Assembly (NCBI GenBank): GCA_015065505.1
Contig: SVQE01000019.1
Coordinates: 1-39,017, forward strand
Direction: 5' to 3'
DNA: 39,017 bases
From: Oscillospiraceae bacterium
Lineage (GTDB): Bacteria; Bacillota; Clostridia; Oscillospirales; Acutalibacteraceae
In this document: positions 14,429-22,989 of the stretch, piece after piece
Layout of the letters: every line of letters starts with the position of its first letter
Position numbering within the stretch: the first letter of the stretch is position 1
Notes under the pieces: generated by a model
The model's input: only the letters and a program-made list of their open reading frames with translations
Told to the model about the DNA's origin: nothing
Database searches by the model: none
Translations under genes and position numbers: made by a program

Positions 14429-17422
14429 ATGAAATATTATCTGAATAACGGAAACTTCTGCAATTTTGAAATATTCAAAGAAAATGTTTTAACTCCGCGC
14501 GCATATTTCATTCCCTTTGCAGGCGATGAAGCAAAGAAAAAAGCTGATATCAGACTCGAGCGCTATTCTTCATCAAGAGTTGATGTGCTAAGCGGTGAGT
14601 GGGATTTTAAGTATTATAAAAGCTGCAGGGATATTCCCGAAGAATGGGAAAGCGAAAACGAAAGCTTCGATAAAATTGCCGTTCCTTCAATGTGGCAGTT
14701 TACGGGGTATGAGAGCCCCTGCTATCTGAACACAAGATATATGTTTACGCCCAATCCTCCCGAAATCCCCGAGGACTGCGCAGCAGGCATCTACAGAAAA
14801 ATAATCACCATTGAAGATATATCTCTTAACTACACGCTGAGCTTTCTCGGCGTTGCAGGCGCGCTTGATGTTTTTGTTAATTCAAACTATGTCGGCTACA
14901 GCGAGGGCAGCCACAACACAAGCGAATTTGATATTAGCGATTATCTTATTGAGGGCGAAAACGAAATTATAGCCGTTGTTCATAAATATTCAAACGGAAC
15001 ATATCTTGAAGCGCAGGATATGTTCAGAAATAACGGCATTTTCCGCGATGTTCTGCTCTATAAAACCGAAAAGAACTCAATTTACGATTTTGAAGCAAAA
15101 ACCTCTTTTAATAACGATTTTACCTATGATTTAAGCCTTGATATCAGCCTTAAGTTATGCGATGAATGCGAGATTAAAGCAAGCGTTTTTGACGGCGATA
15201 ATGAGCTTGCTTCAAAAATAATCAGTGCTGAAAACGAAAAGGAAGTTATAGATTTTAATGCGCTCAAGGTTGAAGAGTGGAGCGCGGAAACGCCGAAGCT
15301 CTATAAGCTCATTTTAGTGCTTTTCAAAGACGGAAAAGCCGTTGAAAGCATTTCAAGGCCAATAGGCTTTAAGCGCATAAAGATTATCGGCAATATATTC
15401 ACCTTCAACGGAAAGGCAATTAAGCTTCTTGGCGTAAATCATCACGACACAGACCCCGAAAAGGGCTATGTTATGAGCGTTTCGGATATGGAAAGGGATA
15501 TTAAAATCTTCAAGGATTTCAATGTTAACTGCGTTCGCACCTCTCACTATCCTCCCGACCCGATTTTTCTTGATTTATGCGATGAATACGGAATTTATAC
15601 CGTTGATGAGGCGGATATAGAAACTCACGGCTGTTCCTCGGAGCTTCATAAGCCCAAAGCCTGCTCCCATAACCCTGAGTGGCAGGACAGATACTGGGAC
15701 AGGGTGCAAAGAATGTTTGAACGCGACAAGAACCACGCGTCAATAACAATGTGGTCGCTCGGAAACGAATCCTGGGGCTGGCTTAATCAGGACTATTGCT
15801 ATGAAGAGCTTAAAAAGCTCAGTAGTATTCCGATTCACTATGAGGGCGTTGTTCGCACAAAACGCTTTGCCTATGATGTTATTTCAATGATGTATCCCTG
15901 GCACAAGCTTTCATCAAGAGTTTCATCGGGCAGAGGGCTGCCGAAAAAATTCTATCAAAAGCCCTATTTTATGTGCGAATACTGCCACGCAATGGGACTC
16001 GGAGCAGGCGACCTTGAAGAATATATGCAGTTCTTCTACGGCGGTGATAATATGCTCGGCGGCTGCATTTGGGAATTTGCAGACCACGCTGTTTATCACG
16101 AAAACGGCAGATATAAATACACCTATGGCGGCGACCATAAGGAAGTAAAGCACGACGGCAATTTCTGCGTTGACGGCTTATTCTTCCCCGACAGAACGCC
16201 CCATTCGGGCGCATATCAGATGAAAAACTGCTACCGCCCCATAAGAGCTGAATATGACGGCGAAAAATTCACATTTAAAAACCTTTTCTTCTTTAAAAAT
16301 GCAGAGTTTACTGTTAAGTGGAACGCAATCGGAAGAAACGGCGAGGAGAAGGGAAAAGGCGAATTCAGTATTGATATTCAGCCACGCAAAGCCTTTGAAA
16401 CAAAAATTGAATGTTCTGAGTGCGAAGCCGTTATACTGAGATATTTTGATGATGATTTTGAAATCGCCTCAGAGCAGATTGATGTTCGTGATAATATTAT
16501 AGGCGGTGCATATAAAGAGATTTGCATTTATGATGAAGCGCCCAAGGCTATTAAAAGCCAGAAAAAGCTGATTGTTGAATTTGAAAGCGGCGAGCTTGTT
16601 TTCAATACGCAAACGGGTATGGTTGAAAGCTATTGCAAATACGGAAACGAGTTTATAAACTCAGCGCCCTTCGGCAGCGCAAACGGCTTTGGCATAAGCG
16701 TTTTCAGAGCGCCCATTGATAACGACAGAAACCTGCAGATGATATGGAACAGGTTTGCGCTTGATACCGAAAAGCTCTATCTCTGCGATGAAATAAAAAC
16801 CTCAACCGAGGGCGACTGCTTTGTTATCGACGGCACATATAAGCTTTCAACAACCAAAGCAAAGAAGCTTTTGAAGCTTAAAATCAGATATAATATCAAG
16901 CTTGATGGAAGCATTAAAATTGATGTTAAATGCCTTAAATCAAAGAAAATTCCGTTCATTCCGCGCTTCGGCTTAACACTTGAAATGCCGAAGGAATACG
17001 AAAATGTTAAATACTTCGGTCTGGGCGATATGCCGAATCTTCCCGATTATAAGGAACACGCAATGCTCGGCGTTTATGATTGCAGGGTTGATGAAATGCG
17101 TGAAAGGTATATCAGACCGCAGGAAAGCGGTATGCGAAGCGATGTCAGATGGGCTGAGGTGAAAAATAAAAACGGCGCAGGCTTGCGCTTCATCTTCAGT
17201 GAGGGACAGCGGATTTTCTCTGCGGATTGCTTTACCTCTCAGCAGTGCGCTAAAGCGGCGCATCAGGAGGACTTGAAGCTCTGCGACACAACCTTTATTC
17301 ACCTTGATTATTATCAGCTCGGCGCAGGCTCGGGCGCCTGCGGACCGTTCCCGACAAAGGAATACAGACTGAATACGCTTAAAGGAATTGAGTTTTCAAT
17401 TTATGCCGAACCTATTGAATAG
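14429..17422 (+). CDS. lacZ: GH2 beta-galactosidase (LacZ type)
   Basis: The product is 997 residues from the ATG at 14429. A TTG four codons upstream also opens the frame, but TTGGAGG at 14417-14423 is clearly the ribosome binding site for 14429. Domain order is the LacZ one: sugar-binding jelly roll (about 25-215, with VPSMWQFTGYESPCYLNTRY), immunoglobulin-like domain (215-315), TIM barrel (about 315-610) with acid/base E447 in GNESWGW and nucleophile E517 in MCEYCHAMG, then the Bgal_small_N domain to the end (GFGISVFRAPIDNDR near 755). There is no signal peptide, so it hydrolyses imported beta-galactosides in the cytoplasm. The MFS transporter is 39 bp downstream. Confidence 0.96.
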   Translation: MKYYLNNGNFCNFEIFKENVLTPRAYFIPFAGDEAKKKADIRLERYSSSRVDVLSGEWDFKYYKSCRDIPEEWESENESFDKIAVPSMWQFTGYESPCYLNTRYMFTPNPPEIPEDCAAGIYRKIITIEDISLNYTLSFLGVAGALDVFVNSNYVGYSEGSHNTSEFDISDYLIEGENEIIAVVHKYSNGTYLEAQDMFRNNGIFRDVLLYKTEKNSIYDFEAKTSFNNDFTYDLSLDISLKLCDECEIKASVFDGDNELASKIISAENEKEVIDFNALKVEEWSAETPKLYKLILVLFKDGKAVESISRPIGFKRIKIIGNIFTFNGKAIKLLGVNHHDTDPEKGYVMSVSDMERDIKIFKDFNVNCVRTSHYPPDPIFLDLCDEYGIYTVDEADIETHGCSSELHKPKACSHNPEWQDRYWDRVQRMFERDKNHASITMWSLGNESWGWLNQDYCYEELKKLSSIPIHYEGVVRTKRFAYDVISMMYPWHKLSSRVSSGRGLPKKFYQKPYFMCEYCHAMGLGAGDLEEYMQFFYGGDNMLGGCIWEFADHAVYHENGRYKYTYGGDHKEVKHDGNFCVDGLFFPDRTPHSGAYQMKNCYRPIRAEYDGEKFTFKNLFFFKNAEFTVKWNAIGRNGEEKGKGEFSIDIQPRKAFETKIECSECEAVILRYFDDDFEIASEQIDVRDNIIGGAYKEICIYDEAPKAIKSQKKLIVEFESGELVFNTQTGMVESYCKYGNEFINSAPFGSANGFGISVFRAPIDNDRNLQMIWNRFALDTEKLYLCDEIKTSTEGDCFVIDGTYKLSTTKAKKLLKLKIRYNIKLDGSIKIDVKCLKSKKIPFIPRFGLTLEMPKEYENVKYFGLGDMPNLPDYKEHAMLGVYDCRVDEMRERYIRPQESGMRSDVRWAEVKNKNGAGLRFIFSEGQRIFSADCFTSQQCAKAAHQEDLKLCDTTFIHLDYYQLGAGSGACGPFPTKEYRLNTLKGIEFSIYAEPIE

Positions 17423-17461
17423 TTTTTGATTAAGTGTTAAAATAGGCTCGGGTGATTATCT

Positions 17462-18802
17462 ATGAAAATAGCAAAAACGGGTGCGCTCGGCTTCAGAGTG
17501 TGGAGCTCGATAATTCTTTTCGGATTAATCGGGCAGATTGCATGGGTTGTTGAGAATATGTATTTCTCGCGCTTTATGCAAAACGAAATAACAAGAGCGC
17601 CGTGGGCAACAACATTGATGGTTGCATTTTCTGCAATATTTGCAACGCTTTCAACGCTTATCGGCGGTGCGCTGTGCGACAGAAGCGGTAAACGAAAAAT
17701 CTTTATTTCGGCAGGCTATATAGTCTGGGGCTTTACCATTGCAATGTTTGCGCTTGTTCCAATGCAGCCAAGCAAGGATAAGGTTGTTGCACTTGCCGTT
17801 TTGGTTGTTGCGATGGACTGCGTTATGAGCATTATCGGCTCAATTTCAAACGATGCAGCCTTCAACACATGGATAACTGATGTTTCAAATACTGCAAACA
17901 GAGCAAGGGTTGATACGGTGCTTGCAATTATGCCGTTGTTTGCGCTTGCAGTTGTTTTCGGCGGTTTCGACAGCCTGACTAACGAATCCGCAACGCAGAG
18001 CGACTGGAAAAAGTTCTTCATTATGCTCGGCTTGATAACAACAATCGGCGGTGTAATCGGGCTTGTTCTGATGAAGGATAAGCAGGGGATAAAGGGCAAC
18101 AAAAACAACTCGTTTATATCCGATTTTACATATTCGCTTCAGCCAAAGGTTATTAAAGAAAATAAAATGCTTTACTGGTGTTTAGCAGGAAATATGGTGT
18201 CGGCAGTTGCATATCAGGTTTATGTAAACTATCTCTTCAACCTTGTTGAAGGAACAATGAAGATTAAAAACTATATTATTCCAATCGGAATAATTATGCT
18301 TGTTTCGGCAGTTCTTTCTGTTATAATATCTGCGCTGATGGATAAATTCGGCAAAAAGCATTTCTATTTTCCAACAATTATTGCAGGTATTATCGGTTGC
18401 CTGATAATCTGGTTTTCAAAATTCTATATCGGCAAAAACGAAAGGCTTGTAACAATTATTCTCATTGTCGGCGGAATACTGACTATCGGCGTTTCGCTTG
18501 TTATGGCAGGGCTTTTTACCGCTTCATACAGGGATTATATTCCCGAAGGTAAGGAAGGGCTTTTCCAGGGCTGCAGAATGGTTATGTATGTTTTGGTTCC
18601 GATGATAATAGGTCCGCTTGTTGCTCAGTTCATCATCAATATGGCAAACAGGGGAGTAACTGACGAAAGCAAGATTGTTTATCCTATGGAGCTTTTCATC
18701 GGCTCGGCGGTTATTATGCTTTTCTGCTTTATTCCTGCTGTTATAGTGAGAAAAAATCAGCCGAAGCATCACGAAGAATTACTCGATAAGATTAATAATT
18801 GA
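17462..18802 (+). CDS. MFS sugar transporter (GPH/SLC45-like)
   Basis: The 446-residue product has about 12 hydrophobic helices and the MFS loop 2-3 motif as [14 protein letters not shown] (about 68-81), with a related [13 protein letters not shown] in the second half. The N-terminus [20 protein letters not shown] and the paired helices resemble the glycoside-pentoside-hexuronide / SLC45-like carriers. Given its place after beta-galactosidase it likely imports a galactoside such as lactose; substrate by context only. The ribosome binding site is weak (GGGTGA), which suggests coupling to the operon. A small rubredoxin gene follows after 34 bp. Confidence 0.87.
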   Translation: MKIAKTGALGFRVWSSIILFGLIGQIAWVVENMYFSRFMQNEITRAPWATTLMVAFSAIFATLSTLIGGALCDRSGKRKIFISAGYIVWGFTIAMFALVPMQPSKDKVVALAVLVVAMDCVMSIIGSISNDAAFNTWITDVSNTANRARVDTVLAIMPLFALAVVFGGFDSLTNESATQSDWKKFFIMLGLITTIGGVIGLVLMKDKQGIKGNKNNSFISDFTYSLQPKVIKENKMLYWCLAGNMVSAVAYQVYVNYLFNLVEGTMKIKNYIIPIGIIMLVSAVLSVIISALMDKFGKKHFYFPTIIAGIIGCLIIWFSKFYIGKNERLVTIILIVGGILTIGVSLVMAGLFTASYRDYIPEGKEGLFQGCRMVMYVLVPMIIGPLVAQFIINMANRGVTDESKIVYPMELFIGSAVIMLFCFIPAVIVRKNQPKHHEELLDKINN

Positions 18803-18836
18803 TATTAATATAAAATTTATTTGTGGAGGTGAAATT

Positions 18837-18995
18837 ATGGCTAAATATGTTTGCAATATCTGCGGATATGAGTATGACCCCGAGGTGGGTGATCCCGATA
18901 ACGGCATTGCTCCCGGCACTGCTTTCGAGGACCTTCCCGAGGATTGGTGCTGCCCGCTTTGCGGAGTTAGCAAAGACAATTTTTCAGAGGCATAA
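18837..18995 (+). CDS. Rubredoxin
   Basis: A 52-residue [23 protein letters not shown], then [20 protein letters not shown]. It has the four iron ligands C6, C9, C39 and C42 in two CxxCG knuckles and the typical EDLPEDWxCP stretch. An additional Cys (C38) directly precedes the second knuckle. It is a cytoplasmic one-electron carrier, the usual donor to flavodiiron proteins and rubrerythrins. The start is fixed by GTGGAGGTGAAATT before the ATG. It sits at the end of the sugar operon with a terminator right after, separated from the flavodiiron gene by about 5.7 kb. Confidence 0.97.
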   Translation: MAKYVCNICGYEYDPEVGDPDNGIAPGTAFEDLPEDWCCPLCGVSKDNFSEA

Positions 18996-19023
18996 AAAAC
19001 AGACCCGTAAGGGTCTGTTTTTT
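18996..19023 (+). terminator. Terminator after rubredoxin
   Basis: ACAGACCC pairs with GGGTCTGT around GTAA, flanked by A-run and T-run. Confidence 0.93.
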
Positions 19024-19026
19024 ATA

Positions 19027-19055
19027 TTGAAACGCTTTTGGTATAATGATATAAT
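19027..19055 (+). promoter_or_regulatory. SigA-type promoter of the PfkB-family kinase gene
   Basis: TTGAAA at 19027-19032, 17 bp, perfect TATAAT at 19050-19055. A second TATAAT at 19042-19047 is too close to the -35 to be used with it. Confidence 0.8.
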
Positions 19056-19089
19056 TATCAGTAATAAAGCTCTGTAAAGAGGTGGTTGA

Positions 19090-19977
19090 ATGATTTACAC
19101 CGTTACATTAAATCCTGCGCTTGATTATGTTTTAAAGCTTGATAAGCTCGATTTTGAGGATATCAACCGTGCCGACGGGGCAAGGCTTTATTTCGGCGGA
19201 AAGGGCGTTAATGTTTCAAAGGTGCTCTGTGAGCTTGAAAGCGAAAATATTGCGCTCGGCTTTGCAGGCGGTTTCTCGGGAGAAAAGCTTGAAGGTCTGC
19301 TCAGCGCCGAAAGCATTAAAACTGATTTTGTTCACATAAACGGGGACACAAGAATTAATGTTAAAATAAGATACCAAAAAGAGCTTGACATCAATGCGAA
19401 CGGACCCGAAATCAGCGAAATTGAAATTGAAAAGCTGATTGAAAAGCTTGATAAGGCAAAGCAAGGGGACTATGTTGTTTTTGCAGGCTCTGTTTCAAAA
19501 AATCTGCCAGGTGATATCTATGAACGAATGATGAAAAGATGCGCCGATGGCGTTAACTTTGTTGTTGATGCCGAGGGCGATTTACTTCTTAATTCGCTTA
19601 AATATAAGCCGTTTTTAATTAAACCCAATCACCACGAGCTTGCAAAGCTTTTCGGCGCTGAAATAAAATGCGAAGAGGATGTTATAACCTATGCCCAAAA
19701 GCTTCGCGGTATGGGCGCAAAAAATGTTTTGGTGTCCCTTGCCGAAAACGGTGCGGTTCTGCTCGATGAGAATAACACTATTCACAGAATTAAAAACGCC
19801 GAAGGAACGCTTATTAACAGCGTTGGCTGCGGCGACAGTATGGTTGCAGGCTTTATATCGGGATATATTAAAACAGGCGATTATGCCTATGCATTAAAGC
19901 TTGCGGGCGCCTGCGGCAACGCAACGGCGTACTCCGAAGGCTTGGCAAAAAGAGAAGATATAGAGAGATATATGTAA
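19090..19977 (+). CDS. 1-phosphofructokinase / tagatose-6-phosphate kinase family (PfkB)
   Basis: The 295-residue product has the FruK/LacC opening MIYTVTLNPALDYVLKLDKL, the glycine motif GGKGVNVSKVL (about 37-47), KPNHHELAKLFG (about 179-190) and the catalytic region NSVGCGDSMVAGF (about 253-265), where the usual GAGDS is GCGDS. It phosphorylates a sugar phosphate with ATP. Fructose-1-phosphate is the commonest substrate; tagatose-6-phosphate is the alternative and would suit galactose catabolism from the neighbouring alpha- and beta-galactosidases. No PTS genes are here to decide. The ribosome binding site is AGAGGTGG, with its own promoter and terminator. Confidence 0.88.
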   Translation: MIYTVTLNPALDYVLKLDKLDFEDINRADGARLYFGGKGVNVSKVLCELESENIALGFAGGFSGEKLEGLLSAESIKTDFVHINGDTRINVKIRYQKELDINANGPEISEIEIEKLIEKLDKAKQGDYVVFAGSVSKNLPGDIYERMMKRCADGVNFVVDAEGDLLLNSLKYKPFLIKPNHHELAKLFGAEIKCEEDVITYAQKLRGMGAKNVLVSLAENGAVLLDENNTIHRIKNAEGTLINSVGCGDSMVAGFISGYIKTGDYAYALKLAGACGNATAYSEGLAKREDIERYM

Positions 19978-20010
19978 AAAAGCGGAAGCCCGTTCGGACT
20001 TCCGCTTTTG
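19977..20010. terminator. Bidirectional terminator
   Basis: AAGCGGAAG pairs with CTTCCGCTT, with inner CCG/CGG, flanked by A-run on the left and T-run on the right. It serves the PfkB gene on plus and the alpha-galactosidase unit on minus. Confidence 0.9.
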
Positions 20011-20166
20011 CTATTTTTTATTACAATTTGAGCTGTAAGGACAATCGGCGCAGATGTTACCGCACGAGCCTTTGCCCGATTTTTTATCTTTAACTATTTT
20101 TCTTATTGCAAGAACAACAAGTATCAGAATTATTATAACAATAATTATTGTTGCAAGGTGTTCCAT
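20011..20166 (-). CDS. FeoB-associated Cys-rich membrane protein
   Basis: A 51-residue ORF. Residues about 4-21 form one membrane segment (LATIIIVIIILILVVLAI), followed by a basic stretch and a Cys cluster C35, C39, C42, C48 (SCGNICADCPYSSNC). This is the pattern of the FeoB-associated Cys-rich membrane protein family, usually found after feoB and thought to help ferrous iron uptake. No feoA or feoB is in the window. Its ATG is 2 bases after the alpha-galactosidase stop codon, and the ribosome binding site (GGAG) lies in the last codons of that gene, so translation is probably coupled. Confidence 0.85.
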   Translation of the reverse strand: MEHLATIIIVIIILILVVLAIRKIVKDKKSGKGSCGNICADCPYSSNCNKK

Positions 20167-20168
20167 TT

Positions 20169-22016
20169 TTAATCTCCGTTTTTATTTAAAACAAACATCC
20201 GTCCTCTGAATTCGCCGTCAAGCTCGCTGCCGAAGGTTTCTTTAATATTCCATCCCTCAAGCAAATCGTCAATCGGCGGATTTGCTCCGTTTTTGAAGGT
20301 GTGAACAATAAGCAGTGCCTCGTTTTCATATTCTCTTAAAACTGCCTGATAACCCTCGGGATTCGAGTAGTCCTCGGCAGTTGCTCTTATAACTGAGGTG
20401 AAGCCGTTTTTAATAATATGCTTAATTCTGCCGTAAAGCGCGATTGCATCAAGTGCACATTGCCACTGCTCGTCGCTTAAATCAAAGATTTCACCCGAAA
20501 GGCAGAGCCTTCCGAGGAAGGAAGCGCAAAGCAGATAGTTTATTCTGTTTATATCCGCATCAGCTCTGAGAACAGCCCAAATCTGGCTTTGCTCGGGTCT
20601 TATAAGTCTGTGCATATTTGCGGCAATAAGCGGAATTGAATTGCATTCGTGCGCGTCTGAAAAGCTTGCCTGCGATGCAGTTTCCATAAACGAGGGCTCA
20701 AGTCTGTGGCCGCCGCTTGAGCAGTTTTCAACAACAAGCTCGGGAAGCTCATCGCCAATGTGTTCAAAATATTTTCTGCTTGCCTCAACTGTCTGGCGTA
20801 AGCCTTCGCCAAGACTCTCGGCGCCGTCAACGCCGATACCTATGTTTTCGTTATAATCAATTTTAAGATAGCCGAAGCCTGCGTCTCTTAAAAGCCCTAT
20901 AACCCTTTCATCAAGGAAGCTTTTAACCCAGCTCTGACGCATATCCCAAAAGCGTCTGCCGCCCGAGGTTATCGGATAACCGTTTTTGGTTAAGATGTGC
21001 TCGGTGTCGTTCCAGCCCTCGGCAAGATGCCCGAGTGTTTCAAATTCAAACCATAAGCCGGGAATCATTCCGTGCTGTCTGATTATGTCGGCAACCTCTT
21101 TAATTCCGTTGGGAAAAAGCTCCTTGCTCGGAATCCAGTCGCCCGTCAGCGAGAACCAATCACCGACCTCTTTTTTGTACCATCCGCTGTCTATAACAAG
21201 ATAGCGCACGCCTGTGTTTTCAAGCTTCTTTGCGGTTTTTTCAATGTTTTCAAGAGTAGGATTGCCCCAGGTTGTGCAGTATTCATTAAAGATAACGGGC
21301 ATATCCTTGTCAACCTCGGCAATTCTCGGATTCTGAGCTTTAACAAGCTTGTTGCAAACCTCAGGAAGCGAGCTTCCCGTTGCAACGGCAGCCTTCGGTG
21401 TTTCAAATTCCTCGCCCGGATTAACTGTTTTAAACCAGCAAGCGCAGTCGTTATCCGCGATTCCGCCGTGAATATATATTTCGCCCGTTTTGTTAAGAAC
21501 TTCAATCTGCCAGCTTGAGCCTATGTAGAGCTGAACGCCGATAAACTCGTTTGTTTCGCTGTTTTCAAGCACTAAAAACGGAAACCATTTGCGAACGGGC
21601 ATTGAGCCTGCCTGATAGAATTTTTCAATTCTTATTCCGTGCTTTGCCCAGGAGGTTTCCATGTTCAAATCTGTGAGCTTCTGGGATAAAAGCTTGCCCT
21701 CGGCAGCCCAGAAGGAGGTTGCTCTGTGGATTTTATCAGCCTTTATTCCCTTGATTGCAAAGCTTGAAAGCAGCTCAAGGCGAACAGGGGAGGCACTATT
21801 GTTTTTGAAAACCGATTTTGTGAAAGTTACGCCGTTTTTCTCTTCGTGAAAGCACTCAATAATACAGCCGTTTTTACCTTCAAAAACGGTTTTGTCGGCG
21901 CGTTTTTCAACTTCCTTCATATTCCTTACGGATTCGCTTCCCGAAAGGGATATTCCGTTTAAAAATCCGCCGCTGTATTCATCGCCCTCAAGGCGCCATT
22001 CGGTGTAAAACTCCAT
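20169..22016 (-). CDS. GH36 alpha-galactosidase
   Basis: The 615-residue product, without signal peptide, has an N-terminal beta-sandwich (about 1-230) and a TIM barrel with GH36 landmarks: RYLVIDSGWY (271-280), GLWFEFE (320-326), RFWDMRQSWV (355-364), the nucleophile D387 in YLKIDYNENIG, ENCSSGGHR (430-438) and acid/base D454 in SFSDAHE. It releases galactose from raffinose-type sugars or galactomannan fragments in the cytoplasm. It is shorter than the ~720-residue GH36 group I enzymes and probably belongs to a smaller-domain subgroup. The ribosome binding site is GGAGGTAAACT. It has its own promoter and is followed by the tiny FeoB-associated gene. Confidence 0.93.
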   Translation of the reverse strand: MEFYTEWRLEGDEYSGGFLNGISLSGSESVRNMKEVEKRADKTVFEGKNGCIIECFHEEKNGVTFTKSVFKNNSASPVRLELLSSFAIKGIKADKIHRATSFWAAEGKLLSQKLTDLNMETSWAKHGIRIEKFYQAGSMPVRKWFPFLVLENSETNEFIGVQLYIGSSWQIEVLNKTGEIYIHGGIADNDCACWFKTVNPGEEFETPKAAVATGSSLPEVCNKLVKAQNPRIAEVDKDMPVIFNEYCTTWGNPTLENIEKTAKKLENTGVRYLVIDSGWYKKEVGDWFSLTGDWIPSKELFPNGIKEVADIIRQHGMIPGLWFEFETLGHLAEGWNDTEHILTKNGYPITSGGRRFWDMRQSWVKSFLDERVIGLLRDAGFGYLKIDYNENIGIGVDGAESLGEGLRQTVEASRKYFEHIGDELPELVVENCSSGGHRLEPSFMETASQASFSDAHECNSIPLIAANMHRLIRPEQSQIWAVLRADADINRINYLLCASFLGRLCLSGEIFDLSDEQWQCALDAIALYGRIKHIIKNGFTSVIRATAEDYSNPEGYQAVLREYENEALLIVHTFKNGANPPIDDLLEGWNIKETFGSELDGEFRGRMFVLNKNGD

Positions 22017-22043
22017 AGTTTACCTCCACACGCATTTTTCTGT

Positions 22044-22071
22044 ATTATAACATATGTAAAAAACAATTCAA
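22044..22071 (-). promoter_or_regulatory. Promoter of the alpha-galactosidase gene
   Basis: On the minus strand TTGAAT, 16 bp, perfect TATAAT (22049-22044), about 25 bases before the start codon. It lies back to back with the alpha/beta hydrolase promoter. Confidence 0.75.
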
Positions 22072-22087
22072 GTTTTATTATTATATG

Positions 22088-22116
22088 TTTACAATACCTT
22101 AAAAACGCATTATAAT
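22088..22116 (+). promoter_or_regulatory. Promoter of the alpha/beta hydrolase gene
   Basis: TTTACA at 22088-22093, 17 bp, perfect TATAAT at 22111-22116, 30 bases before the ATG. Confidence 0.78.
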
Positions 22117-22146
22117 AACCGTATATAAACATAAGGAATTAAGGCT

Positions 22147-22953
22147 ATGAGCTATACTATTGAAACCTTTGAAAACGATAAATTGAAAATGCAGTACATC
22201 CGTTTCGGAACGGGTGAAAAAACGCTTGTTATTATTCCCGGAATCAGCCTCGGCGGTGTTATATCCTTTGCGGCAGCTATTGAAAAGCAGTATGAAATAT
22301 TCAGCAAGGATTTCACCGTTTATCTTTTTGAAAGACGCGAAAATATGCCCGAGGGCTATACTGTTTACGATATGGCAGAGGATACCGCAACGGTTATTAA
22401 ATCATTAGGGCTAAAGAATATCTGCCTTTTCGGCGTATCGCAGGGCGGAATGATTAGCATGCTGATTGCAGCGCGCTGCGGCGGTCTTGTTTCAAAGCTT
22501 GTGCTCGGCTCAACAGCGTACAAGGTTTACGGAAAGGGCAGCGAGGTTATTGATGAATGGGTATCGCTTTTTGAGCAGAATAAATTAAAGGAATTCTGCC
22601 TTTGCTTTGGAGAAAAGGTTTATTCCAAAGAGGTTTTTGAAAAGAATAAAAGCGCATTCAGGGTTGTTGCAAAAATGTTTAGCGAAAACGATTTTAAGCG
22701 CACATTAATTCTTGCAAAAGGCACCCTGGGCTTCAATGCAGAAAATGAGCTTAAAAATATTCAGTGCCCCGTTTTCGTTATAGGGGATACTGAAGATAAG
22801 GTTTTCGGAAAAGATTCTTCATATGAATTATATGAAAAGCTGAAAAAGGATAATCAAAACGCAAGTCTGTTTATGTATGAGGGCTACGGTCACGCGGTTT
22901 ATGATACCGCACCCGATTACACCGAAAAGCTGTATGAATTTTTTATAGGATGA
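22147..22953 (+). CDS. Alpha/beta hydrolase
   Basis: The 268-residue product shows an alpha/beta-hydrolase core: oxyanion-loop region IIPGISLGG (about 29-37), nucleophile elbow GVSQGGM with the serine at about residue 99, acid in VIGDTEDKVF (about 216-225), and histidine in GYGHAVYD (about 249-256). There is no signal peptide, so it is cytoplasmic. The substrate (ester, lipid or peptide) cannot be told from sequence alone. The ribosome binding site is AAGGAATTAAGG. It is a single-gene unit with its own promoter, divergent from alpha-galactosidase and convergent with the carboxypeptidase gene. Confidence 0.88.
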   Translation: MSYTIETFENDKLKMQYIRFGTGEKTLVIIPGISLGGVISFAAAIEKQYEIFSKDFTVYLFERRENMPEGYTVYDMAEDTATVIKSLGLKNICLFGVSQGGMISMLIAARCGGLVSKLVLGSTAYKVYGKGSEVIDEWVSLFEQNKLKEFCLCFGEKVYSKEVFEKNKSAFRVVAKMFSENDFKRTLILAKGTLGFNAENELKNIQCPVFVIGDTEDKVFGKDSSYELYEKLKKDNQNASLFMYEGYGHAVYDTAPDYTEKLYEFFIG

Positions 22954-22956
22954 TTA

Positions 22957-22989
22957 AAAATGGGATGTCGTTATGACATCCCGTTTTTT
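22957..22989. terminator. Terminator shared by the convergent hydrolase and carboxypeptidase genes
   Basis: GGGATGTC pairs with GACATCCC around five bases, with A-run before and T-run after; it works in both directions. The T-run ends at the carboxypeptidase stop codon. Confidence 0.88.

Noticed and set aside
21072-21518. 148-codon plus-strand ORF opposite alpha-galactosidase
   Set aside because: Antisense shadow over the catalytic barrel; no ribosome binding site and no recognised motif.
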